Assembly: GCA_964563435.1 (NCBI GenBank) | Contig: CAZLXI010000027.1 | Span: forward strand, 3,688 to 67,687 | Direction: 5' to 3' | Length of the DNA stretch: 64,000 nucleotides | Source of the DNA: Leadbetterella sp964563435 | Lineage (GTDB): Bacteria > Bacteroidota > Bacteroidia > Cytophagales > Spirosomataceae | Shown here: positions 25,906 to 34,879 of the stretch, in pieces | How positions within the stretch are numbered: the first letter of the stretch is position 1 | Layout of the letters: the number at the start of each line of letters is the position of its first letter | Notes under the pieces: generated by a model | What the model saw: only the letters and a program-made list of their open reading frames with translations | What the model was told of the DNA's origin: nothing | Databases searched by the model: none | Translations under genes and position numbers: made by a program

Positions 25906-27033
25906 ATGAAATTTCTACCCCTGTTATTTTTTACATTGCTTCCCGGAACCGGTATCGGCCAGGTCGAATCGCTGCAGGAACGGTATTCCAACGCCTTCAA
26001 AATGGGGGCCGCTGTGAATGAGGAGATCGTATCGGGCAAAGATGAGATCTCCCGAGGCATTGTTCTCCGACAGTTCAACAGCATTACTCCTGAAAACGAA
26101 ATGAAAGCGGAGACCGTTAATCCCCGGCCCGGGGTGTATGATTTTACTGCCGCCGACGCTTTCGTTGAATTCGGAAGAAAGAATAACCTGTTTATAGTGG
26201 GTCATACCCTGGTTTGGCATAACCAGACCCCGGAGTGGTTTTTTAAGCGGGAAGACGGGAGTGTGAAATCGCCTGCTGAGGTCAAAGAGCAGATGAAAGA
26301 GCATATCAGGGTCGTGGCCGGAAGGTACGTGGGCAAAGTGCATGCCTGGGATGTGGTGAACGAAGTGATTGATGATGACGGGTCTTACCGGCCCACTCTG
26401 TGGGTTAACGGAGTGGGAGACGGCGATGAGCTTGTCCGCCTGGCGTTTCGTTATGCGGCCGAATATGCCCCGGATACCGAGCTCTATTATAATGACTTCA
26501 ACGCCTGGAGGCCGGAAAAGGTGAAGGGGATTGTCAGGATGATAAAGATGCTGCAGGCAGAAGGGATCCGGATCGACGGCGTAGGTATGCAGGGCCATTG
26601 GGGACTGAATTATCCCAAAAACAGGTATATAGAAGAGGCCATAGATGCCTATGCGGCCTGCGGAATAAAAGTGATGATCACCGAGCTGGATGTGGACGTT
26701 TTACCCCTCACCCGCGAAGGACAGATCATAGGCCAGGGCATGATGCACAAACAGTTTCAGAACGAAGAGTTTAAGGAATTCCTGGATCCGTACCGGGCTG
26801 GCCTGCCGGAAGAGGTCTCGCAGAAGCTGGCCGCCCGCTACGCCGGGCTGTTTGAGATCTTCTACCGGAAGCGGGATAAAATAGACCGGGTAACCCTTTG
26901 GGGGGTGAAAGACGGGATGTCGTGGAAAAACGATTACCCCGTTCCGGGAAGGATCAATTATCCGCTTCTCTGGTCACGTGACGGTAAGCCGAAGGAGGCC
27001 TTTTTCCGGGTGTTGGAAGCGCCGGGAAAGTAA
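25906..27033 (+). CDS. Endo-1,4-beta-xylanase, GH10
   Basis: 375 aa with a signal peptide (about residues 1-19). A single GH10 TIM barrel fills the protein: NSITPENEMK, GHTLVWHNQTPEW, the acid/base WDVVNEV (E153) and the nucleophile MITELDVDV (E260), then LWGVKDGMSW near the end. It hydrolyses internal beta-1,4 linkages of xylan by a retaining mechanism, outside the inner membrane. It directly precedes the membrane regulator and the SusC/SusD locus on the same strand, so it probably belongs to that glycan-utilisation system. No carbohydrate-binding module is present. Confidence 0.93.
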   Translation: MKFLPLLFFTLLPGTGIGQVESLQERYSNAFKMGAAVNEEIVSGKDEISRGIVLRQFNSITPENEMKAETVNPRPGVYDFTAADAFVEFGRKNNLFIVGHTLVWHNQTPEWFFKREDGSVKSPAEVKEQMKEHIRVVAGRYVGKVHAWDVVNEVIDDDGSYRPTLWVNGVGDGDELVRLAFRYAAEYAPDTELYYNDFNAWRPEKVKGIVRMIKMLQAEGIRIDGVGMQGHWGLNYPKNRYIEEAIDAYAACGIKVMITELDVDVLPLTREGQIIGQGMMHKQFQNEEFKEFLDPYRAGLPEEVSQKLAARYAGLFEIFYRKRDKIDRVTLWGVKDGMSWKNDYPVPGRINYPLLWSRDGKPKEAFFRVLEAPGK

Positions 27034-27125
27034 ACGTAATTGTATCAGGCCTGTCTTAAGAGTAATCACAGGCCGGCTTGTAAAGGGCAGGGAGATGTCA
27101 GCAGGTGTTAAGAAGAAAATATTTG

Positions 27126-27133
27126 TACATTTG
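27126..27133 (+). promoter_or_regulatory. Candidate -7 element for the 7TMR-DISM regulator gene
   Basis: TACATTTG matches TAnnTTTG exactly, 20 nt before the ATG at 27154. The -33 position has no clear TTG, which would fit a weak or activator-dependent promoter. Confidence 0.4.
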
Positions 27134-27153
27134 GACTACAATGGATCACCGGG

Positions 27154-29088
27154 ATGCCAATGTTTATCCTTAAGAGAAGCGTGATAGCGGCTCTCAGATT
27201 ACTGTTTTTACTACCTGTCTGCTATAGTGTGCAGGCGCAGTCGGTGTATGAAATAGACGGGCAGGATGAGCATATTTTTAGTTATGCTCAAATTGAGATC
27301 TGGAGGAATACAGTACCCGGTTTGTCGATAGAAGAGATCCTGGAGAAAGCAGATCAGGGAGTGTTTAAACCCAGTAAGACCAATACTCCCCAGGTGACGG
27401 AGGCTTCCAGCTCAGACTGGTTCAGGATACGGCTCAAAGGGGCTGATCATCCTGAAAAGCGCTACCTTCTGGAATTTTTTGATCAGACCATAGATCACCT
27501 GGTGGTATATGTGCCCACACATGACGGGAAGTATAAAGAATATCAGACGGGTGACAGCCGACCGTTCAGAAACCGTTTTTTTAGTCACAAAAACTTTACC
27601 ATACCCCTGGAAACTCCGCCGGTTGACGGAGTCTACTATTTTAATCTCAGTTCCAGGCAGGTGGCGGATGTCATTGTAGTGCTCCGGTCAGAGCATCGTT
27701 TTATAAAATATGCATTGACAGAATACCTGATCTTCGGAATTTTTTACGGAATGATCCTGGTCTTCAGTTTTTATAACCTGATCATGTACCTGGCCATACG
27801 CCAGGAGCAGTATCTCTACTATGTGCTGTATATACTGAGCGTGGGGTTCTTTGAGATGTGCATCGACGGACTGGCCTATCAGTACCTGTGGCCCTCTTAT
27901 CCCGGCTGGAACCAATATGCCTATGCATTTGCACTTTATGGTGTCAGCATATTTGCACTTCAATTTACCCGGTCGTTACTTTTTACCCGGCGAAAAACCC
28001 CCTTTCTCGACCGCCTGATCCTCACTACCATGGCACTGCGAACCGTACTGTTCGTTTTTAGTCTTTTATTTGATAAGACGCTTCTGAATTACAAATTCAT
28101 TGAGCTTGTCCCGTTGGCAATCGCTTTTTATTCCGGAATTTACATCTATTATCGTCAGGGCTATCCTCCCGCCAGGTATTTCGTTATCGGCTATAGTTTC
28201 CTCACGTTGGGGTTTCTATACAAATTGCTTATTATGCTGCATATAGACTGGCTCAACTTTGGGGCAATATCTTATTACAGCCTGAGTATCTGCTTTGTGA
28301 TAGAAATGCTGTTTCTCTCTTTTGCCGTGGGGGATAAGGTAAGGTATTTGAAAACCAGGAAAGACCAGTGGCAGGCAGAGATGATGGGTCAGATGAAAGT
28401 GAATGCAGTACTGAAAGATGAAATCAACGTTCGGTTGGAACAGGAAGTGGCAGATCGTACCCGGGAGATAACCGAAAAGACGGAAATCATTAAACAACAA
28501 AACCGCGAGCTTTCCGAGATCAATGAGACGCTGGAATTTCAGGCGCGGGAGATCCGGAGGATGAATGAGCTTCTGGAGCTGGATAATAAATCGCTTCTCA
28601 AAGACAATACCCTGCTAAAAACAAATGTGGAAGAAGTGAGAAGAGCCAGGGTGCTTTCGGAGGACGTAAATTTTGAGGAATTCAGCAAGATATATCCCGA
28701 CCAGGAGTCGTGCGTTGCATTCCTGGAAAAGCTGAAGCAGGAAAAGGGCTATAAGTGTTATAAATGCTCCAATACAACTTATTATCACGGAAGAATACAG
28801 GGTAACAGGAGATGTACCCAATGCAGTTATGAAGAGTCGGTTACCGCACATACCCTTCTTCAAAATACCCGGATACCCATTAACAAAGCGTTCTACATCA
28901 TATTCCTGGTTTATTCCTCTAACGGGAAAATCTCTTCTTACAAGCTGTCGGAAATGTTATCCATCCGGCAAAGCACCTGTTGGGCCTACAGCAGCCGCAT
29001 TAAAAAAGCCATGCAGGACAAAAAACGGCGGATAAAGGCCGGTCAAAATGAGAAGGGGGGCTGGACCTCTATCCTTTTTGAAGATTAG
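27154..29088 (+). CDS. 7TMR-DISM membrane sensor fused to IS1595-type transposase zinc ribbon/HTH
   Basis: 644 aa. Residues 1-29 are a signal peptide (ending VQAQ). About 35-175 form a beta-rich extracellular 7TMR-DISMED2-like domain, 185-400 hold seven membrane helices (7TMR-DISM), and 405-520 a long coiled coil (EVADRTREITEKTEIIK). The C-terminal ~125 residues read as the N-terminal DNA-binding part of an IS1595/ISXO2 transposase: FEEFSKIYPDQESCVAFLEKL, a four-Cys zinc ribbon (C535, C538, C554, C557), then an HTH region (KLSEMLSIRQSTCWAYSSRIKKAM). The DDE catalytic domain is absent; the protein ends 20 residues later. The logical role is a one-component membrane regulator that binds DNA from the membrane, with the adjacent susC promoter as the likely target. 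Domain identity is read from motifs; the role is inferred. Confidence 0.75.
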   Translation: MPMFILKRSVIAALRLLFLLPVCYSVQAQSVYEIDGQDEHIFSYAQIEIWRNTVPGLSIEEILEKADQGVFKPSKTNTPQVTEASSSDWFRIRLKGADHPEKRYLLEFFDQTIDHLVVYVPTHDGKYKEYQTGDSRPFRNRFFSHKNFTIPLETPPVDGVYYFNLSSRQVADVIVVLRSEHRFIKYALTEYLIFGIFYGMILVFSFYNLIMYLAIRQEQYLYYVLYILSVGFFEMCIDGLAYQYLWPSYPGWNQYAYAFALYGVSIFALQFTRSLLFTRRKTPFLDRLILTTMALRTVLFVFSLLFDKTLLNYKFIELVPLAIAFYSGIYIYYRQGYPPARYFVIGYSFLTLGFLYKLLIMLHIDWLNFGAISYYSLSICFVIEMLFLSFAVGDKVRYLKTRKDQWQAEMMGQMKVNAVLKDEINVRLEQEVADRTREITEKTEIIKQQNRELSEINETLEFQAREIRRMNELLELDNKSLLKDNTLLKTNVEEVRRARVLSEDVNFEEFSKIYPDQESCVAFLEKLKQEKGYKCYKCSNTTYYHGRIQGNRRCTQCSYEESVTAHTLLQNTRIPINKAFYIIFLVYSSNGKISSYKLSEMLSIRQSTCWAYSSRIKKAMQDKKRRIKAGQNEKGGWTSILFED

Positions 29089-29187
29089 AAACCTTTTTTC
29101 TTGTATTTTTCCGTGTTGTATTTAGGCGTATCAAAGAAAAAAGCGTCTTCAGTTTCTCCCTTTTATTAGTAGTTGACATTCAGTTAC

Positions 29188-29204
29188 TAAAGAGGAACTC
29201 TTTA
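29188..29204. promoter_or_regulatory. Inverted repeat TAAAGAG-GAA-CTCTTTA
   Basis: A perfect 7-bp palindrome with a 3-nt centre, 67 nt upstream of the susC -33 element. The same 3-nt spacing recurs in the palindrome at 29263-29281. It could be a second regulator site or the end of the upstream transcript. Confidence 0.35.
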
Positions 29205-29262
29205 ATGAGAGTGAAGCGTATTAAAACTAATATAATATTCTGAAAATCAGTTATTTATATAA

Positions 29263-29281
29263 AATATTTCTTTGAAATATT
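29263..29281. promoter_or_regulatory. Palindrome AATATTTC-TTT-GAAATATT, candidate operator of susC
   Basis: A perfect 8-bp inverted repeat with a 3-nt centre; its middle contains the TTTG that serves as the -33 element of the susC promoter. A dimeric regulator bound here would touch the promoter directly. The neighbouring 7TMR-DISM/zinc-ribbon protein is the obvious candidate, but this is inference. Confidence 0.5.
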
Positions 29282-29302
29282 GTTACTCATTGCCTATTTT
29301 TG
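29271..29302 (+). promoter_or_regulatory. Promoter of the susC operon
   Basis: TTTG (29271-29274), 20 nt, TATTTTTG (29295-29302): full consensus. Transcription would begin near 29308, giving a leader of about 50 nt before the ATG at 29361. Confidence 0.75.
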
Positions 29303-29360
29303 CCCTGTCAGATTATTCTATAAATTATTGTTTAGTTTATATTTCAACCATTTCAGGGAA

Positions 29361-32300
29361 ATGAAAAAAAATCAATTATGTATGAGCTTTCTCCTGTTCA
29401 TGTGGAGTCTCGGGACTGCATTTGCTCAGAGTAAGGAAGTACGGGGCGTGATCACAGGCAGCGGGAATGAACCGCTGCCGGGGGCCAATGTTATGATCAA
29501 AGGCACTTCGAGGGGAGTGCTGGCGGACGAAAACGGAAGGTATCGGATAGAAGCGGAGGAGAGTTCTGTACTGGTATTTTCGTATATCGGTTATCTTAAA
29601 ACGGAGGAACCGGTAGGAAGCAGAACAGAAATCAATGTAGAGCTGGAGTCAGCGCAAAGCAGCCTCGAGGAGGTAGTGGTGATCGGTTACGGGGTGGCAA
29701 GAAAAAGGGATTTGACGGGCAGCACGGCCAGTCTTAAAGCGGCGGATATAGCTGACAGACCCAACCCTAATCCCCTGAATACGCTACAGGGTAAGGTATC
29801 GGGTGTTCAGGTGACCAACAGCGGCACGCCGGGCGCCACGCCCGATATCCGGATAAGAGGTACCGTAAGTACCGGGGTTACCCGGCCGCTTTACCTGATC
29901 GACGGCATCTTCAATGACAATATGGATTACGTAAATCCCAATGACATCGAGTCGATTGAGGTACTGAAAGATGCTTCCACGCTGGCGATTTTCGGGGTGC
30001 GCGGTGCCAATGGGGTGATCGCGATAACCACCAAAAAAGGGAAAGAGGGCCGGATGTCGGTCAACTTTAATACGACGTATGGCTTTAAGCAACTGGGCAA
30101 AAGGATAGAGATGGTCAATGCCGCTCAGTTTAAAGAGTTGTATGAAGAGGAAAGAAGAAATATAGGCGACAACTCCATCTTTGACTATTCGCCCTGGACG
30201 GCCGATACCGATTTTATTGATGAAGTGACGAGGGTAGGGGCCTATAACGCCAATAACCTGACCGTTATGCACGGCTCGGAAAAAAATACCGTTAAGTTCG
30301 GGATAGGGTATATGCTCGATGAAGGCATTGTGAAAAAACAAAAGCTGAACCGGCTTACTCTCAATTTTAACGATGAGGTAAAACTGACGAAATGGCTGAA
30401 AATGGGTCTTAACCTCTCCGCCATGCAACAGTCTAATCCATGGGGTGGAGCGAATGGCGCGCTGGAACAGGCCCGGCGGGCTATTCCGATAGGTCCGGCT
30501 TACGGTCCTGACGGTATCCACCCGGCCATGTTACCGCCGCTGCAGAGCTCAGGGATCTATAACCCGCTGATCGATATTGAGAATAATGCCGATTCATTCA
30601 GAGACGGTACACTACGGGGTGTAGGCAGCTTCTTTACGGAGATCAGCTTCCTGAAAGATTTTACTTTCAGGGCTACCTGGTACGGTGACAGGGAAGGGTC
30701 TGAACGAAGAACCTATTTTCCGAGACGCTACGTGTATTTCCCGGTTACGGGGCAGGTGTCGGGATACGAACTGGGCTTAACACGTATAGAGCAGGTGAAC
30801 TCCAAAACTTCGAAGTTCCAGCAGGACTATATCCTGAATTACATCAAAACATTTAATGAGAAGCATAATTTCACCGGTACGGCCGGGATCACCTCGTACC
30901 TGCTGAAGGCTTCTTCCGTAGGGGGATCGGCCGCTCAGGGTTCCAGCGGAAGTTCGCTCGAAATACCTAACGATCCGCGCTTCTGGTATCTGAACAGTGG
31001 TTTTGCCGACCCTAACTCGTTGAGAGTACTGACCGGCAGCACCTGGCAGATCGAACGGGCCACGCTTTCTTACCTGATACGGGGGATGTATAACTTTGAC
31101 CATACCTGGTTCTTATCGGCATCGTACCGGAGAGACGGTTCTTCCGCTTTCCTGGGCGCCAACCGCTGGCAGGACTTTTACGCCATAGGTGCGGCATGGG
31201 ATATCACCAATGAAGATTTCTTCCAGGTGAAGGGGATAGATTATTTAAAGCTTAAAGCTTCTTACGGGCAGCTCGGGAACCAGAATACCTACGGGTTTGA
31301 CTACCCGGCCTATCCGGAGCTCTCCACGGGTAATTCCGGTGTATTCGGCGGAACACTTTACCCGGCGTACTCCCAGGCTTACCTGCCGGATCCTAACCTC
31401 AGGTGGGAGTCTATCCTGACCACCGAGGCCGGGTTTGAGCTGGCAGCCCTGGATAACCGGCTTTCGCTGGAGGCAGCCTATTATAACCGGACCTCGAAAG
31501 ATCTGCTGACGATCATTCCCGGCGTACAGGGAGCGCAGGACGGTCTTACCAACATCGGAAGCATCCGGAGCAGGGGTATTGAGGCCTCGGCTTCCTGGAC
31601 TCAGAACCTGGGCAATGACCTTCGGCTTACGATTGGTGCTAACATCACTTCGATCAATAACAAAGTATTGGAGCTGGCATCCAAAGATATGGCCATTATC
31701 AATGGCATTAACCGCGTGCAGGAGGGCTTCCCGATCGGGTATTTCTACGGCTTCGTGGTAGACGGGGTCTTCCAGTCGGAAGCCGACATCAACTCGTATC
31801 ATGAGGTGATCGGGTTAGGGTCGGTACGGCCCGGTGACCTGAAATTCAGAGATGTTAACGGCGATGGGGTTATCGATGTCAATGACAGGACCATGATCGG
31901 TAACCCTACCCCTGACTTTATCTACGGCGCCAACGTTAACCTGGCCTACAAAGGTTTCGACCTGGGGCTCGACTTCCAGGGCGTATACGGAAATGAGATC
32001 TACCGGCGTTGGAACAGTACGGAATCGGAGTTTCAGCGGGTGAACTATGCCAAATTCCAGCTCGACAGATGGCACGGACCGGGCACATCCAACTGGGTAC
32101 CGATCTTAGGCGCCGACCACCGGATCAACTACCAGTTTTCTTCGGTGGCCGTAGAAGACGGCTCGTATTTCAGAATCAGGAATATCCAGCTGGGTTATAA
32201 CTTCCCGGCAACGCTGACCCAAAACCTGAAACTGCAGAATATTAGGGCCTTTGCCAACGTGCAAAACCTGAAAACATGGGCCAATAACCACGGCTATACG

Positions 32301-32423
32301 CCTGAATTTGGTGCCGGAACGCCTAACCCGGGCGATAGAAATGCCTCCATTTATATCGGGAATGACAACGGCGGCGGAGCCATTCCTGTCATTACAACAT
32401 TTGGTATTAACGTTACATTTTAA
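29361..32423 (+). CDS. SusC/RagA-family TonB-linked outer membrane transporter
   Basis: 1020 aa from the ATG at 29361, which follows the promoter and gives a clean signal peptide (ending AFAQ); an in-frame extension to 29280 overlaps the promoter. Residues ~24-100 are the carboxypeptidase-regulatory-like domain (VRGVITGSGNEPLPGANVMIKG), then the plug with EEVVVIGYG and IDGIFND, and a 22-strand barrel ending in NVTF. It imports oligosaccharides across the outer membrane using TonB energy, capped by the SusD-like protein. No N-terminal STN domain is present, so it is not expected to signal to an anti-sigma factor; regulation must come from elsewhere, such as the upstream membrane protein. Confidence 0.95.
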   Translation: MKKNQLCMSFLLFMWSLGTAFAQSKEVRGVITGSGNEPLPGANVMIKGTSRGVLADENGRYRIEAEESSVLVFSYIGYLKTEEPVGSRTEINVELESAQSSLEEVVVIGYGVARKRDLTGSTASLKAADIADRPNPNPLNTLQGKVSGVQVTNSGTPGATPDIRIRGTVSTGVTRPLYLIDGIFNDNMDYVNPNDIESIEVLKDASTLAIFGVRGANGVIAITTKKGKEGRMSVNFNTTYGFKQLGKRIEMVNAAQFKELYEEERRNIGDNSIFDYSPWTADTDFIDEVTRVGAYNANNLTVMHGSEKNTVKFGIGYMLDEGIVKKQKLNRLTLNFNDEVKLTKWLKMGLNLSAMQQSNPWGGANGALEQARRAIPIGPAYGPDGIHPAMLPPLQSSGIYNPLIDIENNADSFRDGTLRGVGSFFTEISFLKDFTFRATWYGDREGSERRTYFPRRYVYFPVTGQVSGYELGLTRIEQVNSKTSKFQQDYILNYIKTFNEKHNFTGTAGITSYLLKASSVGGSAAQGSSGSSLEIPNDPRFWYLNSGFADPNSLRVLTGSTWQIERATLSYLIRGMYNFDHTWFLSASYRRDGSSAFLGANRWQDFYAIGAAWDITNEDFFQVKGIDYLKLKASYGQLGNQNTYGFDYPAYPELSTGNSGVFGGTLYPAYSQAYLPDPNLRWESILTTEAGFELAALDNRLSLEAAYYNRTSKDLLTIIPGVQGAQDGLTNIGSIRSRGIEASASWTQNLGNDLRLTIGANITSINNKVLELASKDMAIINGINRVQEGFPIGYFYGFVVDGVFQSEADINSYHEVIGLGSVRPGDLKFRDVNGDGVIDVNDRTMIGNPTPDFIYGANVNLAYKGFDLGLDFQGVYGNEIYRRWNSTESEFQRVNYAKFQLDRWHGPGTSNWVPILGADHRINYQFSSVAVEDGSYFRIRNIQLGYNFPATLTQNLKLQNIRAFANVQNLKTWANNHGYTPEFGAGTPNPGDRNASIYIGNDNGGGAIPVITTFGINVTF

Positions 32424-32443
32424 TTAAGTAAGAGCTAACAGAT

Positions 32444-33961
32444 ATGAAAAATCTTTTGAAAATAGCAGTCCTTACACCGTTATTCCTGATATCGGTTTCA
32501 TGCGAGCAGGACTTCCTCGACAGAAAGCCTTTGAAGGTGACCCTGGATGATATAGAACAGGGAGGTATAGTAGGACAGGTGTTTGGCATATACGGTATGT
32601 TGAGAAGCAACGAAATGAGTATTCTTCCTTCGTTGACCATGGAGTACTTCAGAGATGACGACTCGATGAAAGGCAGTAGCCTGGCCGATGGCCGGGATTA
32701 CGAAGTGGTGGCGGATGAATTTAACTACACCAAAGACCACTGGTTTACCAACAGCTACTGGTCTAAGCACTACGAAATGATCAACCTGGTGAACAATGCC
32801 CTGGCATTGGTGACAGAGGAAGGTTTTAGCGATGAAAACACCATGCAGAACGTAGGAGAGGCCAAGTTTTTCCGGGCGTATGCGTATTTCAACCTGGCCC
32901 GGTGTTACGGCGATGTGCCTTTGATCGACTTTCCTATTAAAAGTGCGGCGGAAGCCAATGTTCCTAAATCTCCCGTAGCGCAGATCCTGGCGCTGGTCGA
33001 TAAGGACCTGGAAGATGCCGCCGGCCTTTTGCCGGAAAGCTGGGGGGCAGCTTATGTGGGTCGTTTGACCAAAGGGGCTGCCAATACGCTCAGGGCAAGG
33101 GTGGCCCTTTGGAACAAAGACTACGCTAAGGCCCTGAGCCTGTCGGAGCAGGTGATCAACTCCGGCCAATACCAGCTGATGGATAAATACTTCCAGATTT
33201 TCGCTAATGAGGGTGAAAACGGCAGTGAGTCGATCTGGGAGCTGCAGTTTGATTTCTTTACGGCCGGCCAATCCACTTACGGTAGTGACTGGGCTACTTC
33301 GCAGGGAATCCGTGACCCGGGTATTCCGGAATGGAACCTGGGCTGGGGCTGGAATGTGCCCACAGATAAACTCGTGCAGGCATATGAAGCAGGTGACCCG
33401 CGTAAAAATTGTACGATTCTGTTTTCCGGCCAATCCGATGACCCGGCATGGGGCGGATTCGGAAGAGTATTGCCGGGCTCGAGGCAGACCACGCCTGCAG
33501 GACCGCTGGAAAGACAATACTGGAATAAAAAAGTGTACGTGGATGAAGCCTTCAAAAGAGCCAACGGTTTTAATACCTGGCAGGCCAACTGGGTCAACAA
33601 AAGAATGCTCCGGTACGCCGATGTGATCTTAATGGCGGCAGAAGGGGCCAACGAAACCGGAAACGGAGCAAAGGCTGAACAATACCTGGAAATAGTAAGA
33701 AGCCGGGCCCGCCATGGAAATTCAGCGGTGCTTCCCAAAGTAGTGTTCACAAGTCAGACGCAGATGAGAGCGGCCATTAAACACGAAAGAAGAGTGGAGC
33801 TGGCTATGGAAGGGGTACGTTTTTATGACCTGGTAAGATGGGGTGACGCTACTACCGCGCTGGGCCCTCAGGGCTATACCAACCGGCACCGGTATATGCC
33901 TATACCTCAGCCCGAAATCGATAAATCAAACGGAGTTTTGGTGCAAAATCCTGAATGGTAA
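32444..33961 (+). CDS. SusD/RagB-family nutrient-binding lipoprotein
   Basis: 505 aa. Lipoprotein signal with lipobox ISVSC (Cys ~20), followed by DFLDRKPL, the usual SusD opening. The TPR-containing helical scaffold shows AKFFRAYAYFNLARCYGDVPL in the N-terminal part, and the closing segment has RRVELAMEGVRFYDLVRWG and RYMPIPQPEID, both family hallmarks. It sits on the cell surface as the lid of the SusC channel and binds the glycan. The gene starts 20 nt after susC. Confidence 0.95.
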   Translation: MKNLLKIAVLTPLFLISVSCEQDFLDRKPLKVTLDDIEQGGIVGQVFGIYGMLRSNEMSILPSLTMEYFRDDDSMKGSSLADGRDYEVVADEFNYTKDHWFTNSYWSKHYEMINLVNNALALVTEEGFSDENTMQNVGEAKFFRAYAYFNLARCYGDVPLIDFPIKSAAEANVPKSPVAQILALVDKDLEDAAGLLPESWGAAYVGRLTKGAANTLRARVALWNKDYAKALSLSEQVINSGQYQLMDKYFQIFANEGENGSESIWELQFDFFTAGQSTYGSDWATSQGIRDPGIPEWNLGWGWNVPTDKLVQAYEAGDPRKNCTILFSGQSDDPAWGGFGRVLPGSRQTTPAGPLERQYWNKKVYVDEAFKRANGFNTWQANWVNKRMLRYADVILMAAEGANETGNGAKAEQYLEIVRSRARHGNSAVLPKVVFTSQTQMRAAIKHERRVELAMEGVRFYDLVRWGDATTALGPQGYTNRHRYMPIPQPEIDKSNGVLVQNPEW

Positions 33962-33973
33962 GAATTTTAAAAC

Positions 33974-34792
33974 ATGAAAGTAATGAAGAAGAACATAGTA
34001 TATTACGCAGTGGTGGCCCTGTTCATGACCGGGTGCCAGGACATGGAGAAGCCACCCTTAGGGGAATACCAGACCGATGAACCTATCGTGGGCGACCTGA
34101 AGTTTTTTGCTCCGTTTGACGGAGATTTTGTGGAAGACATGAAGAAATCTGTAGGAAAGGGGGCAGGTACGTCTTTTGTTGGTGGAGTAAAAGGGCAGGC
34201 GGTTGAACTCGACGGTGATGCCGCCAGTATTGTAAGCATGCGCACTACCAATGACTTCAAAAATGCAACCAGCTTCACGGTTTCGTACTGGCTTAAAATG
34301 AATCCGCCTTCGAAATCCGGGGCACAATTTGTGTGGTCTAATCCTACTACCAGCGGCGAGTGGCCGGGGGCCAATACTTTCCAGCTGATCGAAGACGGCG
34401 GCCAGTCTAATAATGGCCTGATCGCCACCAAATTTGTCGTGCACGGAAACTGGATGGAATTTGTGGGGGATAACCGCATTCCCGGAGTGATGGATAACCA
34501 GTGGCACCACTGGGCACTGACTTATAATGAGGCCACTTCCCTGATGACCCTGTTTGTGGACGGTAAAAAACTGGCGCTGACCAAGGCGGTCACTAACGGT
34601 GCAAGCCCTTACGGCAAGGCCGATCTGTCTAAGTCCACCAAGTTTGTGATAGGCGGGCCGCCGCATTCGGCTTTGGGTACAACTCCTGACGGCTGGATGA
34701 CCACATTTCAGGGTGGGGTAGACCAGTTCAGAATGTACAGCAAAGTACTTACAGATGCTGAGATCACAGCCCTGTATAATAATAAAGATTAG
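33974..34792 (+). CDS. LamG/concanavalin-like surface lipoprotein of the SusC/D operon
   Basis: 272 aa (a Met three codons later is also possible). A lipoprotein signal ends at FMTGC. Residues ~45-270 form one LamG-type jelly roll: LKFFAPFDGDF, VKGQAVELDGDAASI, SFTVSYWLKM, WHHWALTYNEATSLMTLFVDGK and DQFRMYSKVLTDAEITALY. No catalytic residues of laminarinases are seen, so it is probably a surface glycan-binding protein in the position of SusE/SusF. It starts 12 nt after the SusD gene. Confidence 0.8.
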   Translation: MKVMKKNIVYYAVVALFMTGCQDMEKPPLGEYQTDEPIVGDLKFFAPFDGDFVEDMKKSVGKGAGTSFVGGVKGQAVELDGDAASIVSMRTTNDFKNATSFTVSYWLKMNPPSKSGAQFVWSNPTTSGEWPGANTFQLIEDGGQSNNGLIATKFVVHGNWMEFVGDNRIPGVMDNQWHHWALTYNEATSLMTLFVDGKKLALTKAVTNGASPYGKADLSKSTKFVIGGPPHSALGTTPDGWMTTFQGGVDQFRMYSKVLTDAEITALYNNKD

Positions 34793-34802
34793 AAATTGCC
34801 AA

Positions 34803-34828
34803 GGTCCCCGGTTACACATAACCGGGGA
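34803..34828 (+). promoter_or_regulatory. Strong hairpin between the LamG and GH30 genes
   Basis: GTCCCCGGTTA and TAACCGGGGAC form a perfect 11-bp stem with loop CACA. No T-run follows, so it is more likely an mRNA-stabilising or processing element that sets the level of the downstream GH30 gene, or a partial terminator. Confidence 0.6.
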
Positions 34829-34879
34829 CTTACCAGGCTTATAATACCGTATGGGATCATCCCTATAAAAGAAGAAAAT

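Noticed and set aside
28675..29088. Possible insertion sequence at the end of the 7TMR-DISM gene
   Set aside because: The zinc-ribbon part is in frame with the receptor, there is no DDE domain, and no terminal inverted repeats or target duplications are seen.
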